Position numbers and translations under genes: made by a program
Shown here: positions 9,327-18,041 of the stretch, one piece after another
How the letters are laid out: the number at the start of each line of letters is the position of its first letter
Position numbering within the stretch: position 1 is the stretch's first letter
The notes under the pieces: model-generated
The model's input: only the letters and a program-made list of their open reading frames with translations
Databases searched by the model: none
Told to the model about the DNA's origin: nothing
Source: Atopobiaceae bacterium
Lineage (GTDB): Bacteria; Actinomycetota; Coriobacteriia; Coriobacteriales; Atopobiaceae
Length of the DNA: 64,000 bases
NCBI GenBank assembly: GCA_017533825.1
Contig: JAFWIE010000017.1
Location: forward strand, 62,001-126,000
Direction of reading: 5' to 3'

Positions 9327-10646
9327 CTACTCCTTCCTCCTGAACTTAAGTCGAATGGGAGTGCCCTCCAAGTCGATGCGCTCACGCAGGCGATTCTCGA
9401 TGAAGCGCTCGAAGTTGTCGTCCACCAGATCCGGGGCGTTGCAGAAGAACGCAAAGACGGGCGGGCACGTCGCGGGCTGCGTCGCATAGTTGAGCTTGAG
9501 ACGTCGATTGCCCTTGGTGATGGTGTGCCCACTGGATCGAATCTCGTCGAGCAGGGCGTTGAGCTTAGACGTCTGCACGCGACTCGCACGAGCCTCCCCC
9601 GCACGCTTCGCGGCGTCAAGCACACGCATGCAGGCGCGACCCGTCAGCGCGGAGATGCGCACCACCGGGACCCAACTCGCGTGGGCGAGACGGCGGTCCA
9701 CCGACATCTGCACTTCCTCACGATGCTGCTCGGTATCTACGAGGTCCCATTTGTTGAGGCACAGCACCAAGCCGCATCCTCGCTCGACCGCCATCGTGGC
9801 GAGCTTCTGGTCCTGCTCGGTGACGCCCACCGAGGCATCAACGACGAGCAGGCACACGTCCGCCTCGTCCATGGCCATGAGACCGCGCACCATGCTGTAG
9901 TACTCGACGTCCTCGTGCACCTGCGAGCGCTTCCGCATTCCCGCCGTATCCACAAGCCTGAAGCGCGCACCGTCGTGTTCCACCACGACGTCCACGGCAT
10001 CGCGCGTGGTCCCTGCCACGTCACTCACGATTGAGCGATTGTGTCCCACCAAGCGATTGGTGAGTGAGGACTTGCCCACGTTGGGCCGTCCGATGATCGC
10101 AACTGCCAAAGTGTCCTCATCGACGGTCTCCTCCTCGTCCGGTTCGGGTGGCAGCGCCGCCACCACTTCGTCGAGCAGGTCGCCCGTGCCATGGCCGTGA
10201 CCGGCCGAGATGGGCATGGGCTCGCCGACACCCAGCTGGTAGAAGTCCCACGTGGCAAGCTCGTTCGACGGGTCGTCGACCTTGTTTACCACCAGGAAGG
10301 CAGGCTTCTTTGAGCGACGCACCACGCGGGCGACTTCCTCGTCCTCGTCCGTCACCCCCACCGTACCGTCCACCACAAAGACGATGACGTCCGCCTCTGC
10401 GCACGCCATCAGCGCCTGTTCGCGAATGCGCGGGGCAAACGTGTCCTTGGAATGCACGGACTCTATGCCACCCGTATCTACCAGCACGAACGCACGGCCG
10501 TTCCAATCCGTCTCGTGATACGAGCGGTCGCGCGTGACGCCGCGAGACCCATGCACAATGGCTTCGCGCCGCTCTGCCAATCGGTTGACCAGCGTGGACT
10601 TGCCCACGTTCGGCCGCCCGACCACAGCAACGATTGGTTTGCTCAT
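9327..10646 (-). CDS. der: Ribosome biogenesis GTPase Der (EngA)
   Basis: Tandem GTPase needed for assembly of the 50S subunit. The 439 aa contain two complete G domains: GRPNVGKST near residue 10 with DTGG and NKVD, and GRPNVGKSS near 190 with DTAGM and NKWD. A C-terminal KH-like domain ends with the RPPVF-like stretch TCPPVFAFFCN. GGAGG lies eight bases upstream of the ATG. The downstream gene plsY starts two bases past the stop, so der, plsY and gpsA form one operon. Confidence 0.97.
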   Translation of the reverse strand: MSKPIVAVVGRPNVGKSTLVNRLAERREAIVHGSRGVTRDRSYHETDWNGRAFVLVDTGGIESVHSKDTFAPRIREQALMACAEADVIVFVVDGTVGVTDEDEEVARVVRRSKKPAFLVVNKVDDPSNELATWDFYQLGVGEPMPISAGHGHGTGDLLDEVVAALPPEPDEEETVDEDTLAVAIIGRPNVGKSSLTNRLVGHNRSIVSDVAGTTRDAVDVVVEHDGARFRLVDTAGMRKRSQVHEDVEYYSMVRGLMAMDEADVCLLVVDASVGVTEQDQKLATMAVERGCGLVLCLNKWDLVDTEQHREEVQMSVDRRLAHASWVPVVRISALTGRACMRVLDAAKRAGEARASRVQTSKLNALLDEIRSSGHTITKGNRRLKLNYATQPATCPPVFAFFCNAPDLVDDNFERFIENRLRERIDLEGTPIRLKFRRKE

Positions 10647-10726
10647 GATCTGGACCTCCTCTGTCTTCTATCAAATGGTAGCACGTTCCCCTTGCCCGAA
10701 CCCGTCCGGAAGCGTAGGCCCACACA

Positions 10727-12148
10727 TCACGGGCACGTCAATGCGGAGAGCACCTCGAGCAAGGCGTGCGGACTTGGCACCGATATGAGGACTTTTGCCC
10801 CACGTCGCTCAAGCTCGGTCTCTATTGTTGCGGCAGAGACGCCATCGAGCGTCATCGCGTCAAAGTTGAACATCACCTCAGGCAGCACCACGACCGCATG
10901 CGCGAGGTCTTCTGGGAGCTGTCCAAGCAAGTCCTCTGCCACGATGAGCCCCGTCACGTTGACGTCGCCCCCGTAGTAGTCGTTGCGAATCGCACGTGCC
11001 TCGAAACCGTCCCCCCAGGAATCATCCCCGAAGGGAGAATGAGAGTTCCATACGCCACAGAGGTCCCCGTAGACGTCACGGGCAGCCTCGCCACACACGA
11101 AGAGGACGCGCTTGCCCACAGAGGCCAAGCCTTCTGCCACCTGCGCCATCTCGACCGCATGATTGCGTACGAGTTCGTCGGTCTCGTCCATGAAGCTGCG
11201 AAGCATGCCGATACCGTCGTGAAACTGGGGATACCCGTCGTAGGTCTCCGCCGCAGGAACCGGAAGCTCCGCATCCAAGTAGAACTCGTCCGAGAGCTGG
11301 AAGCGTGTGACGCCCAACGTACGTCGTGCGCGCTCCTGATACGGCTCGAGCAGGCGCACCACCGCACGACTGGCCTCTCTATCGTCCGAGAAGGAGGACG
11401 AGAAGCGCCGCGAGTACTTGGTGTATCCCAAGGGCACAATCGCGAGCGACGTAATCTGTGGGCGCGCCTCGACCCACGAAAGCGTTCGCTCGAGCTCGGG
11501 ACCGTCATTGATGCCGGCACAGAGCACGATCTGGCCATGAACCTCGATACCCGCCGTGCACAGCTGCTCGAGAACCTCAATTCCCCGCATCGCGCGCCTT
11601 CCGATGAGCGGCACGCGCACCTCTGGGCTCACCGCATGGATGGAGACGTTCATCGGCTCCATCCGACAGCGTATGATACGCTCGACGTCCTCGTCCGTCA
11701 CGTTGGTGAGCGTCACGAAGTTCCCTTGGAGGAACGAGAGGCGATAGTCGTCGTCGCGGAGCAGCAGAGACGGGCGCACCCCGGGGGGCAACATGGCCAT
11801 GAAGCAGAACTGGCAGGCATTCACGCAGGTGCGGATACCGTCGAAGAGCACGTCGGTGAACTCCACGCCCCAGTCTTGTCCCGGCTCCCGTTCAAGCGTG
11901 CAGGCATACTCCTGCCCGTCCTCGGGAACGTACACCGCGAGTTCGGCAACCTCTCCGTCCGCCTCCCATCGCCAAGCAATGATGTCGGTGAGCGCCTGTC
12001 CGTTTACTGCGTCGATACGCATTCCCGGCTCGAGGCCAGCCTCCCACGCGGGACTGCCATCCTCGACCTGGGCTATCCATGCGCCCTGAACGCGCTCACG
12101 CGTGCTTGCGTAATCTGCTCGGCGCTCATTGCGGGAACCTGCAGACAT
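10727..12148 (-). CDS. DUF512 protein: PDZ domain plus radical-SAM-like Fe-S domain (COG1625)
   Basis: A 473-aa protein of the DUF512 family, often called an Fe-S oxidoreductase related to NifB and MoaA; its reaction is not known. Residues about 20-95 form a PDZ-like domain (SPAWEAGLEPGMRI). A CxxxCxxC motif follows (Cys108, Cys112, Cys115 in TCVNACQFC), as expected for a radical-SAM cluster, and then the conserved FLQGNFVTLTN. The DUF512 domain takes the C-terminal half. The start has GAGGGG four bases upstream. It lies directly upstream of der; a link to der is only suggested by this position. Confidence 0.85.
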   Translation of the reverse strand: MSAGSRNERRADYASTRERVQGAWIAQVEDGSPAWEAGLEPGMRIDAVNGQALTDIIAWRWEADGEVAELAVYVPEDGQEYACTLEREPGQDWGVEFTDVLFDGIRTCVNACQFCFMAMLPPGVRPSLLLRDDDYRLSFLQGNFVTLTNVTDEDVERIIRCRMEPMNVSIHAVSPEVRVPLIGRRAMRGIEVLEQLCTAGIEVHGQIVLCAGINDGPELERTLSWVEARPQITSLAIVPLGYTKYSRRFSSSFSDDREASRAVVRLLEPYQERARRTLGVTRFQLSDEFYLDAELPVPAAETYDGYPQFHDGIGMLRSFMDETDELVRNHAVEMAQVAEGLASVGKRVLFVCGEAARDVYGDLCGVWNSHSPFGDDSWGDGFEARAIRNDYYGGDVNVTGLIVAEDLLGQLPEDLAHAVVVLPEVMFNFDAMTLDGVSAATIETELERRGAKVLISVPSPHALLEVLSALTCP

Positions 12149-12188
12149 GCCGCCCCTCTCGCAAAAACTCGACAGGCCGTCCGATGCC

Positions 12189-13052
12189 TCATGCAGGGCA
12201 ATCGGTACGCTCGCCGCACAACTCCCGAATCCGCTCAGTCACCGCTTCAATCTGGTCGGCTGGGGTCGACGCACCAGCCGTCACACCCACCAACTCGGCC
12301 GAATCAAACCAGGCGCCCTCAAGCTCGTCGGGAAGCTCGACGTGGTGAGTCTCCGCGCAGCGGGCAGCGCAGACGTCCACAAGATGGCGCGTGTTTGCGG
12401 AGGAGCGACCGCCGATGACCACCATCACGTCCGCTTCCGCTGCCAGATCTGCAGCCGCACCCTGACGCTCGCTCGTCGCCTCACAAATCGTATCGACGAG
12501 ACGGAGCTCTTCGCAGCGCCCGATGAAGACACCGACGACCTCACGCAATACCGACCGCTCAAGCGTCGTCTGGACAACGACGCCCACGCGTCGCGCGAGC
12601 TCGACGGAACGTGCCTCCCCCGCAGAACCGACGACCACTGCACTGGGAGCATGCCCGCGCGTGCCCTCCGTCTCGGGGTGGCCCGCCTCACCCACGATGA
12701 CGACCTGATATCCCTCGCTCTCCAAGCGTTCTGCGTAGCGGTGCACCTTCTTCACAAACGGGCACGTAGCGTCTATCGCCTTGAGGCCTCTAGCCTGCGC
12801 ACGACGTTCCACCTCCGGCGTGACGCCATGTGCCCGCATGATTAGAACCGATCCCTCCTCCGCATCCTCAGGCTGCTCGACCGGCGTCACGCCCTGCTCC
12901 GAGAGCGAAGCAACCACCTGGGGGTTGTGGATGAGAGGCCCGAGCGTGTGGACGGGGGTCGTGGCATCTGCGGCCGCACGACTCGCAAGGTCGAGTGCAC
13001 GCTCCACGCCAAAGCAGGCTCCCGCATGCTGTGCGACGATGATTCTTGTCAT
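12189..13052 (-). CDS. ispH: 4-hydroxy-3-methylbut-2-enyl diphosphate reductase
   Basis: Last step of the MEP pathway: a 4Fe-4S enzyme that reduces HMBPP to IPP and DMAPP. The start at 13052 (TTC-free ATG ACA AGA) is preferred over the longer open frame because a GGGGGG run lies seven bases upstream and the family begins with this MTRIIVAQHAGACFG. Cluster ligands are Cys13, the Cys in DATCPFVKK and the Cys in TICEATSERQ; LIHNPQVV and AHGV are also present. At 287 aa it has normal length. The cmk-plsC fusion lies 46 bp upstream. dxr and ispG are elsewhere in this window. Confidence 0.95.
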   Translation of the reverse strand: MTRIIVAQHAGACFGVERALDLASRAAADATTPVHTLGPLIHNPQVVASLSEQGVTPVEQPEDAEEGSVLIMRAHGVTPEVERRAQARGLKAIDATCPFVKKVHRYAERLESEGYQVVIVGEAGHPETEGTRGHAPSAVVVGSAGEARSVELARRVGVVVQTTLERSVLREVVGVFIGRCEELRLVDTICEATSERQGAAADLAAEADVMVVIGGRSSANTRHLVDVCAARCAETHHVELPDELEGAWFDSAELVGVTAGASTPADQIEAVTERIRELCGERTDCPA

Positions 13053-13098
13053 GCCCGTTCCCCCCCTTGCTCTTATGGTAGCGCGAATCGTGGCGCGC

Positions 13099-14634
13099 CT
13101 ACATCTTTCCGGGATGCGCCGCGCGCAGCTCGTCACGGAGCGCATAGACGCGCTCCATCGCGAGCCGCTCCATCTCTTTGGCGCGTTTCTTACGGTTCTT
13201 CTCGCTGATCTGGTCGAAGGTCAGCGGCTCGCCCACCTTCATCCACACTCGACCGGGACGAAGCGGCCCGTTGCCACCTGGCGCTCCGTCGCGCGCACCC
13301 ACGATGGCGATCGGCAGAACGGGCGCCTTGGCGAGCTGCGCGATGAGCGCGAACCCGCCATGGATGGTGACCTCTTGCTCATCCGAGTGAATTCTCGTTC
13401 CCTCGGGGAAGATCACGATGTCCTCGCCACGTTGCAGTGCACGCTGCGCACGACGAATCGCCTTGATGTCTGCCGTACCGCGCTCCACGGGAATCGCACC
13501 CACGCGAGCAAAGAACCACTCGGCAATCTTGTTCTTGCTCAGCTCGCTCTTGGAGATGGGACGCATGCGCCTGCCGTGCATCCAACCGGAGACCACGATG
13601 ATCACAGGGTCGAGCATCGACTCGTGATTCATCACCACAACCTGCCCGCCCTCTGCCTTCCAGAGCTTCTCGCCGCCCTCAAGCTTCCAGTGCCAAAGGG
13701 TCTTGCTCAGGATGCCACAGACCCCGATGGTCACGCCCAGAAGTGCGCGCGACGTGATGGGGAAGTCGCGCTCAGCCGTATCGTAGAATTCGTCGGGCTC
13801 GTGATGGGCAAAGACGCGCATGCGGCCTGCGGGCTTGTCCTCGTCCGACGCATCCTTGCTTGCCTTCTTTGGCGTTGCCTTCTTGGGCGCTGTCTTGGGA
13901 GACTCCGTGGCATCGGCCTTCTGCTTGCCCTCGTCCTCGAATCCGATCTCATCCTGCTTCGCGTCCGGCACAGACGCCTTCGCTGCCTCGACAAGCTCCG
14001 TAATCCTCTGAACCTCCTCCTCGATGGTCATGCCGGAGGTATCCATGCGGTAGGCGTCCTCAGCCGCCACCAAGGGCGCCGTCTCTCTCGTGGAGTCCGC
14101 CTCGTCACGACGCTTGAGGTCCTCGAGGATTGCCAGCTCCTCCTCAGGGTTTTCCACGTTGCGCTGCAGCGCACGACGATGGGCACGGGCCGCAGGGTCG
14201 GCAGTGAGAAACACCTTGACCTCCGCATCCGGGAAGACCACCGTCCCGATGTCGCGACCCTCCGCGACCACATCGCCCGTCGCGGCGAGCCTGCGCTGCT
14301 CCTCGACCATTGCCACACGCACGGCGGGTATCGCAGAAACACGCGAGACGTCCGCGTCCACCTCAGCCGTGCGAATCGCCTCAGAGACGTCACGCCCGTC
14401 GAGCAGCACGTGCTGCGTGCCGTCCTCCACGGTCTGGAACTCGATGCGCACGCGCCGCGCAACCTCCGTCACCGCCTCGTCGTCCTCGAGGTCCACCGAC
14501 CCCTCGAGGCACGCAAGGGTCACCGAACGATACATCGCTCCCGTGTCGAGCATCGTAAGGTTGAGGCGCTCGGCGAGCGCATGAGCCAGTGTCGACTTCC
14601 CCGATCCAGCGGGACCATCAATTGCCACTCTCAT
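13099..14634 (-). CDS. cmk: Fusion of cytidylate kinase and 1-acylglycerol-3-phosphate acyltransferase (Cmk-PlsC)
   Basis: A 511-aa fusion. Residues 1 to about 215 are CMP/dCMP kinase: P-loop GPAGSGKST, DTGAMYRSVT and EGRDIGTVVFPDA. A Lys/Ala/Asp-rich linker (about 225-270) follows. The C-terminal part is PlsC-like, with the HxxxxD motif NHESMLD (336-342) and FPEGTR (409-414), and would acylate lysophosphatidate. The start at 14634 has AGGAGA six bases upstream; the ATG at 14652 reads through that SD and is less likely. In clostridia the two enzymes are often neighbours beside ispH, as here, but separate. The gene overlaps rluB by 17 bp. Confidence 0.92.
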   Translation of the reverse strand: MRVAIDGPAGSGKSTLAHALAERLNLTMLDTGAMYRSVTLACLEGSVDLEDDEAVTEVARRVRIEFQTVEDGTQHVLLDGRDVSEAIRTAEVDADVSRVSAIPAVRVAMVEEQRRLAATGDVVAEGRDIGTVVFPDAEVKVFLTADPAARAHRRALQRNVENPEEELAILEDLKRRDEADSTRETAPLVAAEDAYRMDTSGMTIEEEVQRITELVEAAKASVPDAKQDEIGFEDEGKQKADATESPKTAPKKATPKKASKDASDEDKPAGRMRVFAHHEPDEFYDTAERDFPITSRALLGVTIGVCGILSKTLWHWKLEGGEKLWKAEGGQVVVMNHESMLDPVIIVVSGWMHGRRMRPISKSELSKNKIAEWFFARVGAIPVERGTADIKAIRRAQRALQRGEDIVIFPEGTRIHSDEQEVTIHGGFALIAQLAKAPVLPIAIVGARDGAPGGNGPLRPGRVWMKVGEPLTFDQISEKNRKKRAKEMERLAMERVYALRDELRAAHPGKM

Positions 14635-15445
14635 TCTTAGTCTCCTTTGCATTATGGAGGTCTTTAACCAAGTCTTCCAAGGCGCGCACTTCTCCGTCGC
14701 CGAGCATCCGCCACGCCCCCCGTCTGCACCCGCGCAGGGTGAGCGGGCCGAAGGCGTCGCGATGCAGGACCAGGACCTTGTGTCCCACGGCGGCCAACAT
14801 GCGCTTTACCTGGTGCTTCCGACCTTCGTGTATCGTTATGCCCACCACGCTTGTATCGCCACGCGCACCTTCCGGTGCCACCACTCGAAAGAGTGCGTCA
14901 TCCGGAGCAAGGACGGTCACCTCGGCAGGCGAGGTCGGGCCGTCATCGAGCATGATGCCACGGCTCAGGCGCTCCACGTCCCTCGCCTGCGGAACACCTT
15001 CCACGAGCGCCACATAGTGCTTGTCAACGTGGCGAGAGGGGTGCAGCAACGCCTGCGCCGCGTCACCGTTGGTGGTGAAGAGGAGGATGCCCGTCGTGTC
15101 GCCATCAAGCCTGCCCACCGGGAACAAGCCGGGATAGCGCTCCGTGGGCACGAGGCTCGCGACGCATGGGCGTCCGTAGGGATCGCTCATCGTCGTGAGA
15201 TAGCCCGCGGGCTTGTTGAGGATGAGGTAACAGGGTCGTTCCGCCAAGCGGACGACGGAGCCGTCAACGGTGACCGTGTCCACCGCAGGATCGACCTTAC
15301 TGCCCATCTCGCGGACTACCTGGCCGTTCACGCGCACGCGCCCTGCCGTCATGAGCTTCTCGGAACCGCGCCTGCTCGCAACGCCCGCCCGCGCGAGGAA
15401 GCGTTGCAGGCGCATGGGCACGATTCGCTCCTCACTATGACCCAT
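14618..15445 (-). CDS. rluB: Pseudouridine synthase of the RluB/RsuA family
   Basis: Converts a uridine in 23S (or 16S) rRNA to pseudouridine. The 275 aa start with an S4 RNA-binding domain (MRLQRFLARAGVASRR) followed by the catalytic domain with GRLDGDTTGILLFTTNGD, whose Asp is the nucleophile. The ATG at 15445 is chosen for its GGGGGAG six bases upstream; a GTG at 15421 with GAGGAG upstream is an alternative. The open frame extends further but that part overlaps scpB out of frame and is not protein-like. The scpB-rluB-cmk order is common in Gram-positive genomes. Confidence 0.93.
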   Translation of the reverse strand: MGHSEERIVPMRLQRFLARAGVASRRGSEKLMTAGRVRVNGQVVREMGSKVDPAVDTVTVDGSVVRLAERPCYLILNKPAGYLTTMSDPYGRPCVASLVPTERYPGLFPVGRLDGDTTGILLFTTNGDAAQALLHPSRHVDKHYVALVEGVPQARDVERLSRGIMLDDGPTSPAEVTVLAPDDALFRVVAPEGARGDTSVVGITIHEGRKHQVKRMLAAVGHKVLVLHRDAFGPLTLRGCRRGAWRMLGDGEVRALEDLVKDLHNAKETKNESGN

Positions 15446-16109
15446 TGGCCACTCCCCCAACGTCGGCACCATCGGAGAGCAGGTCGCGCTCCTCGTCCAA
15501 ATCCTCTGCGATCTCCTCCAGGGGAAGCACCTCTGACGCCCCCGAGAGACGCTCGCGGATGAACTCCCGCGACTTCTCGTCAGGCGCGAAGTCCTCGAGC
15601 GGAGGCAGGTCCTTGAGGTCGCGCAACCCGAAGGTCTCCAGGAAACGCGTCGTCGTGCCAAAGAGCGCTGCCTGACGAGCGTCCTTGCCCACCTCGCGCA
15701 CGAGGCCCTTCTCCTTCAGCGACGCCAGCACGCCATCCGAGTTGACGCCTCTTACCATACGCACGCCCTCACGACTGACGGGCTGATGGTAGGCCACCAC
15801 AGAGAGGGTCTCCAGCGCTGCCTGCGAGAGGCGCCGATGATCCCACGAAAGCACGTAGGCCTCGATCACGTCGTGGTGCGCCGGATGCGTGAACAGGCGC
15901 CAACCACCGGCCACCTCCCGCAGCTGAATACCACGATTCGCATCCGCATACGAGGATGAGAGCTGCCGCAAGGCCTCTGTGGCCTCCTCCTCGGTTACGC
16001 TTGCGGCCTCCGCAAGGGTTCGCGCGGGAACTGCCTCGCTCGAGACGAGCAGCAGCGCCTCAAGCACCCCTAGGAGCGAACCAGGATCCAACGACTGAAC
16101 CTCACGCAT
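15435..16109 (-). CDS. scpB: Segregation and condensation protein B
   Basis: Winged-helix dimer that binds ScpA and the SMC heads to form the chromosome condensin. The 224 aa contain the family stretches LLVSSEAVPARTLAEA, GGWRLFTHP, LSQAALETLSVVAYHQPVSR and LFGTTTRFLETFGL. Its start overlaps the last base of the scpA stop. The smc gene itself is not in the window. Confidence 0.95.
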   Translation of the reverse strand: MREVQSLDPGSLLGVLEALLLVSSEAVPARTLAEAASVTEEEATEALRQLSSSYADANRGIQLREVAGGWRLFTHPAHHDVIEAYVLSWDHRRLSQAALETLSVVAYHQPVSREGVRMVRGVNSDGVLASLKEKGLVREVGKDARQAALFGTTTRFLETFGLRDLKDLPPLEDFAPDEKSREFIRERLSGASEVLPLEEIAEDLDEERDLLSDGADVGGVANGS

Positions 16110-16918
16110 CAGAAGTCCTCCTCACCCACGCTCGTGAAGGGCGCCTCATCCAGCTCGAATGCCGGCGCACCCTCCACACGCACGATGTCTATCTCGCCAA
16201 ACGTCTGGGCCTGCCGCACGGTGATGGAGCCTCGCTTGAAGAGCTCGAGCATCGCCAAGAACGTGACGACCACCGTCTGCGGCGACATGTCGCCGTCGAG
16301 CAGCTCGGAAAAAGTCACATGCCCCCTCGTCCTCGTGATGCGGTCGACAGCGGCAACCGTGAGCGCGACAGGCGCGCGACGGGCCGCCACGTGTTCCGCA
16401 TCAAGTAGGAAGCTCTCGCGCCGCGACGTCAAGTCTGCACAGATGACCGCAAGGCTCCTGAGCGATACACCCTCCAAGAAGTTGGGCATGAGGCCGAGAA
16501 ACTCGGGATCGGGACCCGCCGTGCGCGGAAGCATGAGCGACTCCACCTCCATGCGACTCGCAAGAGCCATCCCAGCGTTGCGAAACTGTTTGTAGGCAAT
16601 GAGTCGCTCGATGAGCATCTCGCGTGCCATCTCGGGCGTGAGGTTCGCGAGCTCGTCCTCCTCGGGATCGACCACGCGCTCAACGGGCTCGGCAGGCACC
16701 AGCGACGCAGCCTTGATGTCGAGCAGTGTCGACGCGACGAGCACGAAGTCGCTTGCGACGTCAAGGTCCATCTCGCCCATACGCCGCACTTCGTCGAGGT
16801 ACTGGTCAGCGACCTCCGCGATGGAGATGGAGCCGATGGCGACTCGCTGGCGGCTCACCAGCGAGAGCAGCAGGTCAAACGGCCCAGTGAATGCCTGCGT
16901 GCGTACGCGGTACGACAC
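16109..16918 (-). CDS. scpA: Segregation and condensation protein A
   Basis: The kleisin subunit of the SMC-ScpAB complex, bridging the two SMC heads. The 269 aa begin VRTQAFTGPFDLLLSLV, the typical ScpA N-terminal helix, and end in a winged-helix segment (VTFSELLDGDM, VVVTFLAMLELFKRG). It starts with GTG, preceded by AGGA, only one base after the stop of the M50 protease gene, so it belongs to the same transcript. Confidence 0.95.
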   Translation of the reverse strand: MSYRVRTQAFTGPFDLLLSLVSRQRVAIGSISIAEVADQYLDEVRRMGEMDLDVASDFVLVASTLLDIKAASLVPAEPVERVVDPEEDELANLTPEMAREMLIERLIAYKQFRNAGMALASRMEVESLMLPRTAGPDPEFLGLMPNFLEGVSLRSLAVICADLTSRRESFLLDAEHVAARRAPVALTVAAVDRITRTRGHVTFSELLDGDMSPQTVVVTFLAMLELFKRGSITVRQAQTFGEIDIVRVEGAPAFELDEAPFTSVGEEDF

Positions 16919-16919
16919 G

Positions 16920-17597
16920 CTAGTATCCTAAGAGCGCCACGGCAAGCGGCTGGGCGGTAGCGTCGAGGTACATGCCCACCGGGTCGATGTGGAACACCAT
17001 GGGCACCAAGTACATCACCGCAAGGAGCACCGGCATGGCGTTGCGTTGCACCACGTAGTACCAGTCACGTGCCTTGCCTCGAAGCAGGGGACTCACGATG
17101 GAGGAGCCGTCAAGCGGCGGCAGCGGAATGAGGTTGAAGAACATCAGCATGAGGTTGAGGTATACGTAGGTCGCCAATGCGTCAAGACCCCACACCGCGG
17201 CTTCGCTGAGACCCGTGAAGCCTATCGAAGACACCATCGCCCTGAACGCCACCGCGCCGATGCAAGCTTGCAGGAAGTTGCATGCGGGGCCAGCCAAGGC
17301 GACGAGCACCTCGTCACGCACCGGGTTCTTCAACCGATTGGGGTTGTACGGAACCGGCTTCGCGAACGCAAAGATGGGACCCCCGACCAATGCCATCAGC
17401 AGGGGAAGCACGAACGATCCCACAAGGTCAAGATGCTTGAAGGGATTGAGCGTGAGCCGTCCCTGCTCCTTGGCCGTCGGATCACCCAAGGCGTTCGCCG
17501 TCGCTGCATGCGCAACTTCGTGCAGGACCGTAGAAAGCATCACGATGCCCACCATCAGGGCGATATGCAGGATTTGATCAAGATTGAAGGACGCCAT
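16920..17597 (-). CDS. Small site-2 protease family membrane protein (peptidase M50)
   Basis: A 225-aa zinc membrane protease of the short M50 group without a PDZ domain. The HEVAH motif lies in the first helix (LSTVLHEVAHA) and the second zinc-binding motif is NLIPLPPLDGS; about six hydrophobic segments are visible. Substrates of this group are unknown. It is the upstream partner of scpA and is preceded by GGAGG four bases before the ATG. The M50-scpA-scpB linkage recurs in Gram-positive genomes. Confidence 0.9.
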   Translation of the reverse strand: MASFNLDQILHIALMVGIVMLSTVLHEVAHAATANALGDPTAKEQGRLTLNPFKHLDLVGSFVLPLLMALVGGPIFAFAKPVPYNPNRLKNPVRDEVLVALAGPACNFLQACIGAVAFRAMVSSIGFTGLSEAAVWGLDALATYVYLNLMLMFFNLIPLPPLDGSSIVSPLLRGKARDWYYVVQRNAMPVLLAVMYLVPMVFHIDPVGMYLDATAQPLAVALLGY

Positions 17598-17606
17598 GGG
17601 GCCTCC

Positions 17607-18041
17607 CTACACCAGCGCCGCACGAATGCGACACGCTACCCAGTCGATCACGAACAGTAGCAACGAGACGAGGCACAGATCACAGCGAAACACCCCACCG
17701 AACGGCGTGTCCACCGAGAGCGTACCGAACTCGTGCCACGGCAGGTATGAGGTAATGAACTCCGTCACCGTCGAGACGTAATAGCGTATCGGCGGGATGG
17801 GCATCGAGTTGAGCATGACTATCACAAAGAGGGCCAGGGCCGCCAGTCGCGCCGCCCAAGCGATGAGCAGGAAGAGACCCCTGCCCAACGCACAGATGCC
17901 GCCACGCACCACCGGCTCCTCCGCATAGGGGTAGTAACCATCACCTGAATCCCGCTCGACGTAGGCAGCTCGCCGCATGGTCGTCTGACGGCGCGGCGCG
18001 ACCGCGGTCTTCCCCACGTCTTCGCGGAAGTGATTTGCCAT
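17607..18041 (-). CDS. Two-helix membrane protein, function unknown
   Basis: A 144-aa protein I do not recognise. The first 55 residues are polar and basic. Two hydrophobic helices follow (about 55-80 and 115-140) with a short outside loop between them. The ATG overlaps the stop of the upstream ABC-F gene by one base and GAAGG lies six bases upstream, so translation is coupled. No catalytic motif is visible. Confidence 0.7.
   Translation of the reverse strand: MANHFREDVGKTAVAPRRQTTMRRAAYVERDSGDGYYPYAEEPVVRGGICALGRGLFLLIAWAARLAALALFVIVMLNSMPIPPIRYYVSTVTEFITSYLPWHEFGTLSVDTPFGGVFRCDLCLVSLLLFVIDWVACRIRAALV

Noticed and set aside
12781-14640. A plus-strand open frame of 619 codons antisense to ispH and cmk-plsC
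   Set aside because: No SD and low-complexity product; the minus-strand genes have complete active sites.
15446-15661. A 72-residue N-terminal extension of RluB
   Set aside because: It lies inside scpB in another frame and is Arg/Ser-rich; the start at 15445 has a strong SD and begins close to the usual S4 domain.
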